Shown: positions 1 through 6,762, counted from the stretch's first letter. The stretch is 13,861 bases of DNA from Betaproteobacteria bacterium (GCA_028292065.1 JAQGNC010000385.1:1-13861); one strand, 5' to 3'. Translations and numbers: made by a program. Notes: generated by a model not told the origin, from the sequence alone.

Positions 1-1
1 G

Positions 2-1513
2 CAGGGCTATTGCAAAGCGTCGGACCGCATGATGGCCGCGGCGCTGCACTCGAACGTCGGCCTCATGCACGCGACGATGCCGATCTTCAACGCGTGGTGC
101 GACCGCACGCCGGTGCTGGTGCTCGGCGCGACCGGGGCGTGGGACGCGGCGAAACGCAGGCCGTGGATCGAGTGGATACACACCTGCTCGGACCAGGCGC
201 AGCTCGTTCGCAATTACACCAAATGGGACAACCAGCCGGGCTCGGTCGCGGCTGCGGCTGAAGCGTTGCTGCGCGCGGCGCAGATCGCGCAGACCGCACC
301 TCGGGGGCCGGTGTACGTGAACTTCGACGTCACGATCCAGGAGCAGAAGCTCGAGACTCTTCCGCCCGTTCCGGACGTGACTCGCTATGCAGTGCCGGCA
401 CCTGCGCAACCGTCGGCAGCACTCGTCGCCGAGGCCGCGCGGCTCCTCTCGAACGCGAAGAACCCGGTGATGCTCGCCGGCCGCGGCTCACGCAGCATGA
501 GCGCGTGGAACGCCCGCATCGCGCTCGCGGAGAAGCTGAACATCCCGGTGCTCACGCACATCAAGCTCGCGGCCGTGTTTCCCACCGATCACCGCTTGCA
601 CGCGGCGCCGCCGGCGAACCGCCTGTCCGGCGCCGCGAAGCAACTCATTGCCGACGCCGACGTCATCCTGTCGCTCGACTGGCTCGATCTCGGCGGCGCG
701 CTCAAGCAGGCGCTCGGGACCGGCCGTGTCGACGCGAAGATCATCCAGGTCTCGTGCGATGCGCACAACCATCGCGGCTGGAGCATGGACTACCACGTGC
801 TGCCGCCCGTCGACGTCTATCTCATGTGCGACGCCGACGCGGCGGTGCCGATGCTGCTCGAAGCGGTTCAGCCGCGAGCGGCGTCGAGATCCGCGACGCG
901 TGCTGCCAAAGCGCTACCGCAGCCGCAGGAGACGCTGACGCTCGCCGGTGTCGCCGACGCGCTCAACGCCGCGACGCGCGACATCGACACGTGCATCAGC
1001 CGTCTGCCGCTCGGCTGGCACGGCGCCTACAGTCACTTCCGCCATCCGCTCGATTACATCGGCTTCGACGGCGGCGCCGGCGTCGGTGCGGGGCCGGGCA
1101 TCACCGTCGGCGCCGCGCTCGCGCTCAAAGGCAGCGCCCGCATGACGATAGGCCTCTGCGGCGACGGTGACTTTCTCATGGGCAACACCGCGGTGTGGAC
1201 GGCCGCGCACTACGGCATCCCGTGCATGATGATCGTCTGCAACAACCGCTCGTACTTCAACGACGAGCGGCACCAGGAGCACGTCGCAGTCTCGCGTGGG
1301 CGCCCGCCCGCCAACGCGTGGATCGGCCAGCGCATCTCCGAGCCGGACATCGACATCGCCGCGATGGCGCGCGCGCAAGGCGCAGTGGCGATCGGTCCGG
1401 TGGCGACGCTTGCGGAGATGCACGAGGCGATGGGGCGCGCCGTGCTTGCGGTGCAGGACGGGAAAGTCTGTGTGGTCGATGCGAGGGTGATGCCGGGGTA
1501 CGATGCTGAGTGA
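2..1513 (+). CDS. ThDP-dependent enzyme, acetolactate synthase-like (5' truncated)
   Basis: The frame is open from base 2 and ends at TGA 1511-1513, so the N-terminus lies outside the window; about 503 codons are visible against a usual 550-600. The family cleaves or joins C-C bonds of 2-keto acids using thiamine diphosphate and Mg2+. The visible part begins within the N-terminal pyrimidine-binding domain (HSNVGLMHATMPIFNAW, near nt 47-97). It continues through the central domain (from about nt 409, with NPVMLAGRGSRS) into the C-terminal diphosphate-binding domain. The ThDP/Mg signature is clear: GDG at nt 1160-1168 and NN at 1241-1246, 27 residues onward from the first Gly. The catalytic Glu of the N-domain would lie upstream and cannot be checked. 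The substrate is unknown. The next plus-strand gene is a TctC-type binding protein, which suggests carboxylate catabolism (inference). Confidence 0.9.
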   Translation, partial: QGYCKASDRMMAAALHSNVGLMHATMPIFNAWCDRTPVLVLGATGAWDAAKRRPWIEWIHTCSDQAQLVRNYTKWDNQPGSVAAAAEALLRAAQIAQTAPRGPVYVNFDVTIQEQKLETLPPVPDVTRYAVPAPAQPSAALVAEAARLLSNAKNPVMLAGRGSRSMSAWNARIALAEKLNIPVLTHIKLAAVFPTDHRLHAAPPANRLSGAAKQLIADADVILSLDWLDLGGALKQALGTGRVDAKIIQVSCDAHNHRGWSMDYHVLPPVDVYLMCDADAAVPMLLEAVQPRAASRSATRAAKALPQPQETLTLAGVADALNAATRDIDTCISRLPLGWHGAYSHFRHPLDYIGFDGGAGVGAGPGITVGAALALKGSARMTIGLCGDGDFLMGNTAVWTAAHYGIPCMMIVCNNRSYFNDERHQEHVAVSRGRPPANAWIGQRISEPDIDIAAMARAQGAVAIGPVATLAEMHEAMGRAVLAVQDGKVCVVDARVMPGYDAE

Positions 1514-1520
1514 TGATGGA

Positions 1521-1625
1521 GGGAGGAGGGATGAGGGAGGAGGGATGAGGGATGAGGGATGAGGGAGGAGGGATGAGGGATGAGGGATGAGGGATGAGGG
1601 ATGAGGGATGAGGGATGAGGGATGA
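1521..1625. repeat. 15-unit tandem 7-bp repeat (GGGATGA)n
   Basis: Fifteen uninterrupted 7-bp units fill exactly 105 bp: twelve GGGATGA and three GGGAGGA (units 1, 3 and 7). The array begins 8 bases after the stop codon of the ThDP enzyme and ends 26 bases before the next start codon. The plus strand has GGG runs every 7 bases, with four-base spacers that are ATGA or AGGA, which meets the usual pattern for a G-quadruplex. The last eight units are all identical, so recent expansion at the 3' side is likely. Copy number is expected to vary by slippage. Confidence 0.97.
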
Positions 1626-1639
1626 ACGTCGGGAGTGAT

Positions 1640-1643
1640 GAGG
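1640..1643 (+). promoter_or_regulatory. Ribosome binding site of the plus-strand TctC gene
   Basis: GAGG lies 8 bases before ATG 1652. It matters because this is the only ATG in frame, and it lies upstream of the repeat that forms the protein's N-terminus. The site therefore supports translation through the repeat. Confidence 0.5.
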
Positions 1644-1651
1644 ATTAAAGG

Positions 1652-2767
1652 ATGACTCTAGAGGCCATTAAACCCACCCCCATCCCGGCCTTCTCCCTGA
1701 GGGGGAAGGAGAGTTTTTTCTTCCGCAGGCGCGGAAGAGTTGTCCCCTCCAGTTCAGGGGGAGGATTAGGGTGGGGGTGGGTTTGCCGTGCTGCGTCCAT
1801 CACTGCGCATGTAGTTTTCGCATTGTGCGCAGCCATCCCCGCCGCTGCGCTCGCAGCCTCGCTGTCGGCCCCCTACCCCGCGAAATCCATCCGCATCATC
1901 GTCCCCCAAAGCGCAGGCGGCTCGACCGACCTCGCGGCGCGCGTGGTCACGCAGAGGCTGAGCGACGCGCTGGGCCATCCGATCGTCGTCGATAACCGTC
2001 CCGGAGCGGGCAGCCTCAACGGGACCGAGACCGTCGCCAAGGCGCCGCCCGACGGCTATACGCTCCTCGCGGTTGCCGCTTCGTTCACGATCAATCCGAG
2101 CCTGCACCAGCAGCTTCCCTTCGACCCGGTGCACGATTTCACGCCGATCACGCGCTTCGCGGCGCTGCCTCACATCCTCGTCGTGCATCCGTCGCTGCCG
2201 GTGAAGTCGGTAAAGGAATTGATCGCGCTCGCCAAGTCAAAACCCGGCGAGCTCAATTACGCATCGAGCGGAATCGCGACGAGCACCCACCTCGCAACCG
2301 AGCTGTTCAAGCACATGACCGGAACCGACATGGTGCAGGTGCCTTACAAGGGCGGGGCTCCAGGCGTGGTCGGACTGCTGAGCGGTCAGGTTCAGCTTTA
2401 CTTCGCGACGATCTCGACCGCGCTGCCTCACGTGAAAGCGGGCAAGCTGCGCGCGCTGGCGGTGACCACTGTGAAGCGCTCGATCGTCGCACCCGAGTTT
2501 CCGACCATCGCGGAAGCCGGCGTGCCCGGCTACGAGCACGCGTCGTGGATCGGCCTGCTGGCGCCAGCAAGAACGCCGGCGTCGATCGTCTCGCGCCTCA
2601 ACAGCGAATCGATCAAAGTGGTGAACGCCCCGGACGTGAAATCGCTGCTGCTGCGCGACGGACTCGAGCCCGTCGGCGACTCGCCGCAGGAATTCGCGGC
2701 AGTCGTGAAACAGGAAGTGTCGAAATGGATGGCGGTCGTGAAAGCGGCGGGGATCAAGCCGCAGTAG
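1652..2767 (+). CDS. Tripartite tricarboxylate transporter substrate-binding protein (Bug/TctC family)
   Basis: This is a periplasmic binding protein that captures a carboxylate or similar small organic acid. Such proteins feed TctAB-type transporters, though many Bug proteins are orphans. Family marks are the start of the mature domain (YPAKSIRIIVPQSAGGSTD, residues 75-93), PPDGYTLL, the NYASSG segment and VPYKGGAPG. The protein is 371 residues, about 40-45 longer than usual. The excess matches residues 7-45, which are encoded by a palindromic repeat (nt 1670-1784). A hydrophobic signal-peptide core follows at about residues 49-68, with a likely cleavage site near ALA 66-68. ATG 1652 has an SD-like GAGG and is the only in-frame ATG; a non-ATG start such as TTG inside the signal region cannot be excluded but would truncate it. 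Function is sure at family level; the ligand is unknown. Confidence 0.9.
   Translation: MTLEAIKPTPIPAFSLRGKESFFFRRRGRVVPSSSGGGLGWGWVCRAASITAHVVFALCAAIPAAALAASLSAPYPAKSIRIIVPQSAGGSTDLAARVVTQRLSDALGHPIVVDNRPGAGSLNGTETVAKAPPDGYTLLAVAASFTINPSLHQQLPFDPVHDFTPITRFAALPHILVVHPSLPVKSVKELIALAKSKPGELNYASSGIATSTHLATELFKHMTGTDMVQVPYKGGAPGVVGLLSGQVQLYFATISTALPHVKAGKLRALAVTTVKRSIVAPEFPTIAEAGVPGYEHASWIGLLAPARTPASIVSRLNSESIKVVNAPDVKSLLLRDGLEPVGDSPQEFAAVVKQEVSKWMAVVKAAGIKPQ
1670..1784. repeat. Palindromic element R1, complete copy a
   Basis: The 115-bp element is bounded by perfect 13-bp inverted repeats, AAACCCACCCCCA at 1670-1682 and its complement at 1772-1784. Inside are a left arm (CCTTCTCC facing GGGGAAGG), a central hairpin CTTCCGC-AGGC-GCGGAAG at 1720-1737 and a right arm. 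It lies within the coding frame of the TctC gene and encodes residues 7-45. It is related to copies at 5276, 5383, 10587 and 12105. Confidence 0.9.
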
Positions 2768-2771
2768 CCGA

Positions 2772-2876
2772 TGTCATTGCGGGAACCCAGTGACGAAGCA
2801 ATCTCGTTGCGAAATTTTTACGTGCGCCACGAGATCGCCGCGTCGCCGCGTCGCCGCTGGCGCCTCGCGATGGCAA
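2772..2876. repeat. Degenerate palindromic repeat between convergent genes
   Basis: The left arm starts TGTCATTGCGGG and contains GACGAAGCAATCTCGT. The right arm reads back ACGAGATCG and ends CTCGCGATGGCAA, roughly complementary to the left. The exact inner pair is ATCTCGT 2801-2807 with ACGAGAT 2829-2835. Very similar palindromes of the type TCATTGCGAG..GAAGCAATCTC recur between genes in many proteobacterial genomes (recalled, not searched). It fills the whole gap between two convergent genes and could end transcription from both sides. Confidence 0.75.
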
Positions 2877-3266
2877 CTACACCATCACCGCGCCCGCGTC
2901 CGCGAGCAGTTCCTTCAATATCGAGCGGTGGCAGTAGTGCTCGTTTTCGCAGTAGCACCCGACCGATAAATTGGTCTGCGCGGACAGCGCCGCAAGGGTG
3001 GCGATGAGATGCTGGGCGGCGGGCTTCTTCATCTCGGCGCGATAGCGCTTGTCGTATTCGGCCCAGCGCTTGAGCGTGAACGGCTCGGACAGCGCGAAAT
3101 CCACGAGCGGGGCGGTGGGCGCGAGCTCGGGCAGCCACACGTCGAAGTAATCGAGCTTCGAGTAGTCTTCCTTGCGCACGCCGCGCGGCGGCCGCCGCAC
3201 GGTGCCCAGCCGCAAGCCTTCGTCGGGCTCGCGCGCAGTGCCGAAACGCACGATGCGGATAGCCAC
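2877..3266 (-). CDS. DUF488 family protein
   Basis: This is a 129-residue cytosolic protein of the DUF488 (YeaO-like) family, whose biochemical role is not established. Recognisable marks are the N-terminal RIVRFGT, then GTVRRPPRGV (21-30), YFDVWLPELAP (40-50), KRWAEYDKRYRAEM (66-79) and the C-terminal block CYCENEHYCHRSIL (104-117) with its conserved Cys and His residues. The start is GTG at 3264-3266; no clear ribosome site precedes it, but it matches the usual N-terminus of the family. The gene begins 25 bases after the stop of the small membrane protein gene on the same strand, so the two are probably cotranscribed. Confidence 0.9.
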   Translation of the reverse strand: MAIRIVRFGTAREPDEGLRLGTVRRPPRGVRKEDYSKLDYFDVWLPELAPTAPLVDFALSEPFTLKRWAEYDKRYRAEMKKPAAQHLIATLAALSAQTNLSVGCYCENEHYCHRSILKELLADAGAVMV

Positions 3267-3291
3267 GGCTCGCGCACCGCGTCGAGTGAGC

Positions 3292-3510
3292 TTACTTCTT
3301 GCGGCCCGTCACGAGCAGCACCACGCCGATGCCGATCGCACCCAGGCTGATCCACAGCGGCACATTCACCGTCTGCTTCTCCCTGACCGAAAGCTCGAGC
3401 GGGCCGAGCTTCGCCTGCGTGGTTTCCTTGGTGAAGCTGAACTGCTGGTAAACCAGGCCGAGCGCGCCGGCGATAATCAATACGATTGCGATCACTTTTG
3501 CAGCGTTCAT
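3292..3510 (-). CDS. Small two-helix membrane protein
   Basis: A 72-residue inner-membrane protein. Residues 4-21 (AKVIAIVLIIAGALGLVY) and 52-68 (LWISLGAIGIGVVLLVT) form two membrane helices. Between them is a loop with FTKETTQAKLGPLELSVREK, and the C-terminus is RKK. Short proteins of this shape (helix, LGPLELSV-type loop, helix) are common in proteobacteria as hypothetical proteins, possibly the DUF3185 group, though I am not certain of that name. The start is ATG 3508-3510, preceded by a good GAGGA site 6 bases upstream. The frame stays open far upstream in the same phase, but that extension lies over the UbiD gene in another frame and is not real. Confidence 0.8.
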   Translation of the reverse strand: MNAAKVIAIVLIIAGALGLVYQQFSFTKETTQAKLGPLELSVREKQTVNVPLWISLGAIGIGVVLLVTGRKK

Positions 3511-3584
3511 GACGTTTCCTCGAGTGCGTAGTCTCGCCGTGTATGCAAACGGCTTGCCGGCGCGATGTGCGCGGCTTATGCCGC

Positions 3585-3594
3585 TGTTATAACA
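3585..3594. other. 10-bp perfect palindrome TGTTATAACA
   Basis: TGTTATAACA lies 5 bases beyond the UbiD gene's stop, in the 89-base gap before the small membrane protein gene, and is AT-rich against its surroundings. A GCGGC-TTAT-GCCGC hairpin at 3571-3584 is next to it. It could be an operator or a -10-like element for the downstream minus-strand pair; no partner site is visible. Confidence 0.3.
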
Positions 3595-3599
3595 CTGTT

Positions 3600-5261
3600 T
3601 CACGCGTCGTCGTCCGGGCGGAACCGCGTTTCCGGCTTGAGTCCGGCGCGTTGCCGGCCCTCGCTGATGCGGCCATTCTCGAGATAGTCGCCGTGCGCGG
3701 CGCGCTCCGCCGCCTCGTCCCAGGCGGGCAGCCAGTCGCCTGCCGCTGCGCCGAACCATGGCGATTGCGGTCTCAACTTCGGCAGTCCGAGCGCTTCCCA
3801 CAGCGACTTCGCGCGCTCCATGTACTCGCGCCTGGGCAGCGCGAGGGGCGGCAGCACTTCCTTCATCGTCGCATCCATGAGCAGCGTCGAATCCTCGCGC
3901 TCGGCTTCGTGCTCGCGCTCCGGACCATGACCCGGGCTGCGATGCCGCAGCACCTGGAGGTCTGCCGACGGGTCCATGCGAAAAGCCATGGCCCAGAGAA
4001 GCGCGTCCGAATTGTCCGGATCGATGTCTTCGTCGACCGCGATGCAGATCTTGCCGCAGTCGGCCTTGAACGACGTGGCGCCGTAGAGCGCGCGCCACAC
4101 TTCGGTCTTCGGCGTGCCTTTCGCGACCGTGACGATGGTGATGCGGCGTAAAGCGGTCATGCGCTCGTGCATCGTCACGCGCGTGACGCCTTTGATGCCG
4201 AGCGTCCGGTTCAGGTGCGCGAGAAACATCGGCTCGTACGCGACGCGCTTGATCGCGCTCGACTCACTCGGGGTCACCTGGCTCAAGTACGACGCGACGA
4301 CCGCGTCCTTGCGATGCGTGATCGCGGTCACTCGCATCGGCATGTTGAATTCTTCGAGCGCCACGTGCCCGTGCGACTCGCCGAAAGGTCCTTCGGGCTC
4401 CAGCTGCGTGAGGTCGATCAATCCTTCGATGACGATCTCGGCTTCAGCCGGCACGAGGAGATCGACGGTCTTCGCGCGCACCACTCGGATCGGCTCGCCT
4501 GCGAGGCCGCCCGCGACGCCCATTTCGTCGACGTCGAGCGGCAGCTTCTGCGGGGCGACGAAAGCGACGTAAGGCGGCGCACCGAGAACGATGGCGCACG
4601 GCATCACGGTGTCGCCGCGCGCCTGATGCTTGAGGTAATGGCGATAGCCTCCGGCGCCGCCCACGCGCGTCGCCATCCGGATGACGAGACGGTCAGGCGC
4701 CTTGAGCCCCGCGCGGTACGTGCCGTGGTTGTGTATGCCCGTATCGGGGTCTTTGGTGATGACATTGGTCGCGGTAAGCGTCGGCGCACTGTCGAAGCCC
4801 GGCGTGGACACCGGTATCGGCAACGCATCGAGGCCGTTGCCTTCGCCTTTGAGCGCGTCGCCGGTAATCACGACTTCCTGGCACGCAGCGGTTTCGACGA
4901 GACGCGGCGGGATCGGGTTCGCGATCGCCTGCTCCCACCGCGGCTGCACTTCTTCCGGCGTGGCTTTCATGCCGAGGCAGTAGATCCGCCGGTTACCCGC
5001 GAGCGCACCGACGACGACCGGAAACCTGTAGCGCCGCCCTTTGGCGTCGACCACGTTGGTGAAGAGGAAGGCGCGGCGCTCGTGCTCTTCGATGCCCCCG
5101 ACGTACTGCCAGCGCACCAGCGGGTGGATCTCCGAGTCCTTGTCGATCGCGCGATCGATCGTCAGCAGCAGGCCTTCGCTGCGCAGGGTGTCGAGGTGGT
5201 CGTGGAGGTCGGGGTAGGTGCGGTCGGGTGTCGTGCTCGAATTGATGTCATCGGACTTCAT
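3600..5261 (-). CDS. UbiD family (prenylated-FMN dependent) decarboxylase
   Basis: This 553-residue cytosolic enzyme is of the UbiD/Fdc/AroY superfamily, which decarboxylates or carboxylates aromatic and alpha,beta-unsaturated acids with prenylated FMN, Mn2+/K+ and a UbiX partner (none in this window). The catalytic E-R-E pattern is visible: Glu290 and Glu295 in PEGPFGESHGH, spaced by five as Glu277/Glu282 are in fungal Fdc1, and Arg183 in HNHGTYRAG. Asn166 and Glu246 are probable metal or cofactor ligands. The length is somewhat above the 480-500 of classical UbiD because of an N-terminal lead of about 15 residues and a basic C-terminus. Start ATG 5259-5261 has AAGGAAA upstream. It follows the monooxygenase gene on the same strand, separated by 266 bp holding repeats. 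A catabolic role is more likely than ubiquinone synthesis given the neighbours (inference). Confidence 0.93.
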   Translation of the reverse strand: MKSDDINSSTTPDRTYPDLHDHLDTLRSEGLLLTIDRAIDKDSEIHPLVRWQYVGGIEEHERRAFLFTNVVDAKGRRYRFPVVVGALAGNRRIYCLGMKATPEEVQPRWEQAIANPIPPRLVETAACQEVVITGDALKGEGNGLDALPIPVSTPGFDSAPTLTATNVITKDPDTGIHNHGTYRAGLKAPDRLVIRMATRVGGAGGYRHYLKHQARGDTVMPCAIVLGAPPYVAFVAPQKLPLDVDEMGVAGGLAGEPIRVVRAKTVDLLVPAEAEIVIEGLIDLTQLEPEGPFGESHGHVALEEFNMPMRVTAITHRKDAVVASYLSQVTPSESSAIKRVAYEPMFLAHLNRTLGIKGVTRVTMHERMTALRRITIVTVAKGTPKTEVWRALYGATSFKADCGKICIAVDEDIDPDNSDALLWAMAFRMDPSADLQVLRHRSPGHGPEREHEAEREDSTLLMDATMKEVLPPLALPRREYMERAKSLWEALGLPKLRPQSPWFGAAAGDWLPAWDEAAERAAHGDYLENGRISEGRQRAGLKPETRFRPDDDA

Positions 5262-5275
5262 TCAAGTTTCCTTTG

Positions 5276-5330
5276 AAACCACCCCCACCCTAACCCTCGC
5301 CCTGAAGGGTCCCGCTGGGACCCTGCGGGC
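5276..5330. repeat. Palindromic element R1, truncated copy b
   Basis: AAACCACCCCCACCCTAACC begins at 5276, the same outer end as the complete copies. It is followed by a hairpin GGGTCCC-GCT-GGGACCC (5307-5323) in the place of the usual central hairpin. The right half is missing and is replaced by sequence carrying the second repeat (5341-5368). It lies just upstream of the UbiD start codon. Confidence 0.75.
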
Positions 5331-5340
5331 GGCGAACGAT

Positions 5341-5368
5341 GCGGAAGGAAACCAAGGTTTCCCTCCGC
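5341..5368. repeat. Repeat R2 hairpin (GGAAACC / GGTTTCC)
   Basis: GGAAACC and GGTTTCC flank a central AA at 5347-5362, and outer GCGGA (5341-5345) and TCCGC (5364-5368) extend the inverted repeat. The same core recurs at 12216 and 12267, each time beside a truncated R1 copy. Confidence 0.8.
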
Positions 5369-5382
5369 GCCTCCTTTCCTTC

Positions 5383-5494
5383 AAAACCACCCCCACCCTA
5401 ACCCTCCCCCTGAAGGGGAGGGAACTACAGGCGCAGCGCGCCTGCAAAAACTCTCCTTCCCCTTCAGGAGGAAGGCCGGGATGGGGGTGGTTTT
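5383..5494. repeat. Palindromic element R1, complete copy c
   Basis: The 112-bp element has perfect 13-bp ends, AAAACCACCCCCA at 5383-5395 and its complement at 5482-5494. Inside are three arms: CCCTCCCC/GGGGAGGG (5402-5409 with 5415-5422), the central CAGGCGC-AGC-GCGCCTG (5428-5444), and CCTTCC/GGAAGG (5455-5460 with 5470-5475). It lies in the gap between the monooxygenase and UbiD genes. Confidence 0.92.
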
Positions 5495-5527
5495 CGCGTG
5501 AACGTCGGCCTCATGCCTCCCGTCTCC

Positions 5528-6670
5528 TCACGAATCCAAATCCGCATTCCACGCATCGTACCCATACAGCCACGACGTGTCCTGCTCGCCTTTCTGCATC
5601 CACGTATTGGCGCTCGAGATCGCCTGGACGCGCGAGGTGCGGGGCTTGCGGTGCGCTTCGTAGCGCTCGAGCGCGGGCTCGACGGCATCACCTTCAGCAG
5701 CTTCGAGGCAGCGGGCGAGTATCGCCGCGTCCTCGATCGACGTCGCGGCGCCCTGCGCCATGTAAGGCGTCATCGGGTGGCACGAGTCGCCGAGCAGCAC
5801 CACGCGCCCTTTGCTCCACGTCGGCAGCGGCTCGCGCTCGAGGATCGCCCACTTGTGACAGTCGGGGCACGCGTCGAGCACCGCGCGCACGTCCTCGTGG
5901 AAGTCCTTGTAGGCTTCGCGCAGCTCGCGCACGTCGCCTTTGGCGGACCACGATTCGCGCGTCATCCATTCGACCGGCTCCGGTACGCTCGTCACGAAGT
6001 AGATCTCGCTGCGATCGGCCTTGGTGTAGTAGATGACGATGTGCCTGTCCTTGCCCCACCACTTGGTACGCGAGGCGCCGATGTCTTTGCCGTTCATGAG
6101 CGAGGCCGGGAACACCGCGCGATACGCGACGCGGCCGCGGTTGATCGGCGATTCGGGGCCGAGCACGATGTCGCGCACTGCCGAGTGCACGCCGTCGGCG
6201 CCGATCACGAGATCGGCAGTCTCCTCGGTGCCGTCGGCGAACGATATCGCGACGCGCTTACCCGCCTGCTCGATACCCGTCAGCTTCTTGTTGAGGTGCA
6301 CGATCTCCTGCGGCACCACCGAGGCGAGCGCATCGTGCAGATCGGCGCGATGCATGCACAGATACGGCGCGCCGTACAGGCTCTCCGGCATCGGCAGCTC
6401 GATCGTGACTTGTCCGGTGTAACCGTCGCGGTTCAGGTGCGAATACGGCGCGAAAGCGACCGCTCGCAGGCGCTCTTCGACGCCGATCCCGCGCAGCACT
6501 TTCATCGAGTTCGGCATCATCTGGATCCCCGCGCCGATCCGCGCGAAGCGGCTCGCCTGCTCGAAGATGCGGATGTTCTCAAAACCCGCGCGCCGCAGCG
6601 TCCCCGCGACGGCCATGCCGCCCATGCCTGCGCCGATGATTGCTATGGATAGATCTTTGTTTGCTGACAA
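5528..6670 (-). CDS. FAD-dependent monooxygenase, 6-hydroxynicotinate 3-monooxygenase (NicC)-like
   Basis: A 380-residue class A flavoprotein hydroxylase of the PHBH fold. The three family motifs are present: GAGMGG for ADP binding (13-18), the DG motif in VIGADGVHSAVR (155-166) and GD in VVLLGDSCHPM (290-300). From memory, the protein resembles Pseudomonas putida NicC along its whole length, including KWW.KDRH..YYT and the C-terminal ANTW..WLYGYD. NicC hydroxylates and decarboxylates 6-hydroxynicotinate. Of the NicC active-site residues I recall, His211 and Tyr215 are kept (His210, Tyr214), but His47, Cys202 and His302 become Gln50, Arg201 and Tyr303, so the substrate probably differs. The start is TTG 6668-6670, with GAGGGG upstream supplied by a repeat; an internal ATG at residue 16 would cut the nucleotide-binding motif. 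It sits between a TctC gene and a UbiD gene. Confidence 0.9.
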   Translation of the reverse strand: MSANKDLSIAIIGAGMGGMAVAGTLRRAGFENIRIFEQASRFARIGAGIQMMPNSMKVLRGIGVEERLRAVAFAPYSHLNRDGYTGQVTIELPMPESLYGAPYLCMHRADLHDALASVVPQEIVHLNKKLTGIEQAGKRVAISFADGTEETADLVIGADGVHSAVRDIVLGPESPINRGRVAYRAVFPASLMNGKDIGASRTKWWGKDRHIVIYYTKADRSEIYFVTSVPEPVEWMTRESWSAKGDVRELREAYKDFHEDVRAVLDACPDCHKWAILEREPLPTWSKGRVVLLGDSCHPMTPYMAQGAATSIEDAAILARCLEAAEGDAVEPALERYEAHRKPRTSRVQAISSANTWMQKGEQDTSWLYGYDAWNADLDS

Positions 6671-6676
6671 CGGTTG

Positions 6677-6713
6677 CCCCTCACCCTGCCCTCCCCCGTC
6701 ACCGGGGCGAGGG
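6677..6713. repeat. Diverged GC-rich palindrome (R1-like) between tctC-like and monooxygenase genes
   Basis: The sequence starts CCCCTCACCCTGCCCTC. The inner part CCCTC..CCCCG pairs with CGGGG..GAGGG around a TCAC loop (6689-6713) with a one-base bulge. It resembles one arm of R1 but lacks the 13-bp ends. On the minus strand it supplies the purine-rich GAGGGG tract that precedes the TTG start of the monooxygenase. Confidence 0.6.
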
Positions 6714-6762
6714 TATGTCCATCACTGGTTTACCGCAAATAGCCCGTCACCTCGTCGACACG

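Noticed and set aside
1521..1625. CRISPR array
   Set aside because: The units are 7 bp with no spacers, and no cas genes are present; it is a simple tandem repeat.
3511..4098. N-terminal extension of the small membrane protein to give 268 residues
   Set aside because: The extra part overlaps the UbiD gene out of frame and is Arg/Ala-rich; a good ribosome site sits at the 72-residue start.
4167..5276. Long open frame (369 codons) on the plus strand
   Set aside because: It lies opposite the UbiD gene and its product is Arg/Asp/Val-rich with no recognisable motif; it is a high-GC antisense frame.
5383..5494. tRNA gene, because of the three-arm fold
   Set aside because: There is no TTCRA T-loop motif, no conserved D-arm bases and no CCA-adjacent acceptor stem; the outer stem is 13 bp of C/G-rich repeat.
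5498..6652. Plus-strand open frame (384 codons)
   Set aside because: It is antisense to the FAD monooxygenase and has biased composition with no domain signature.
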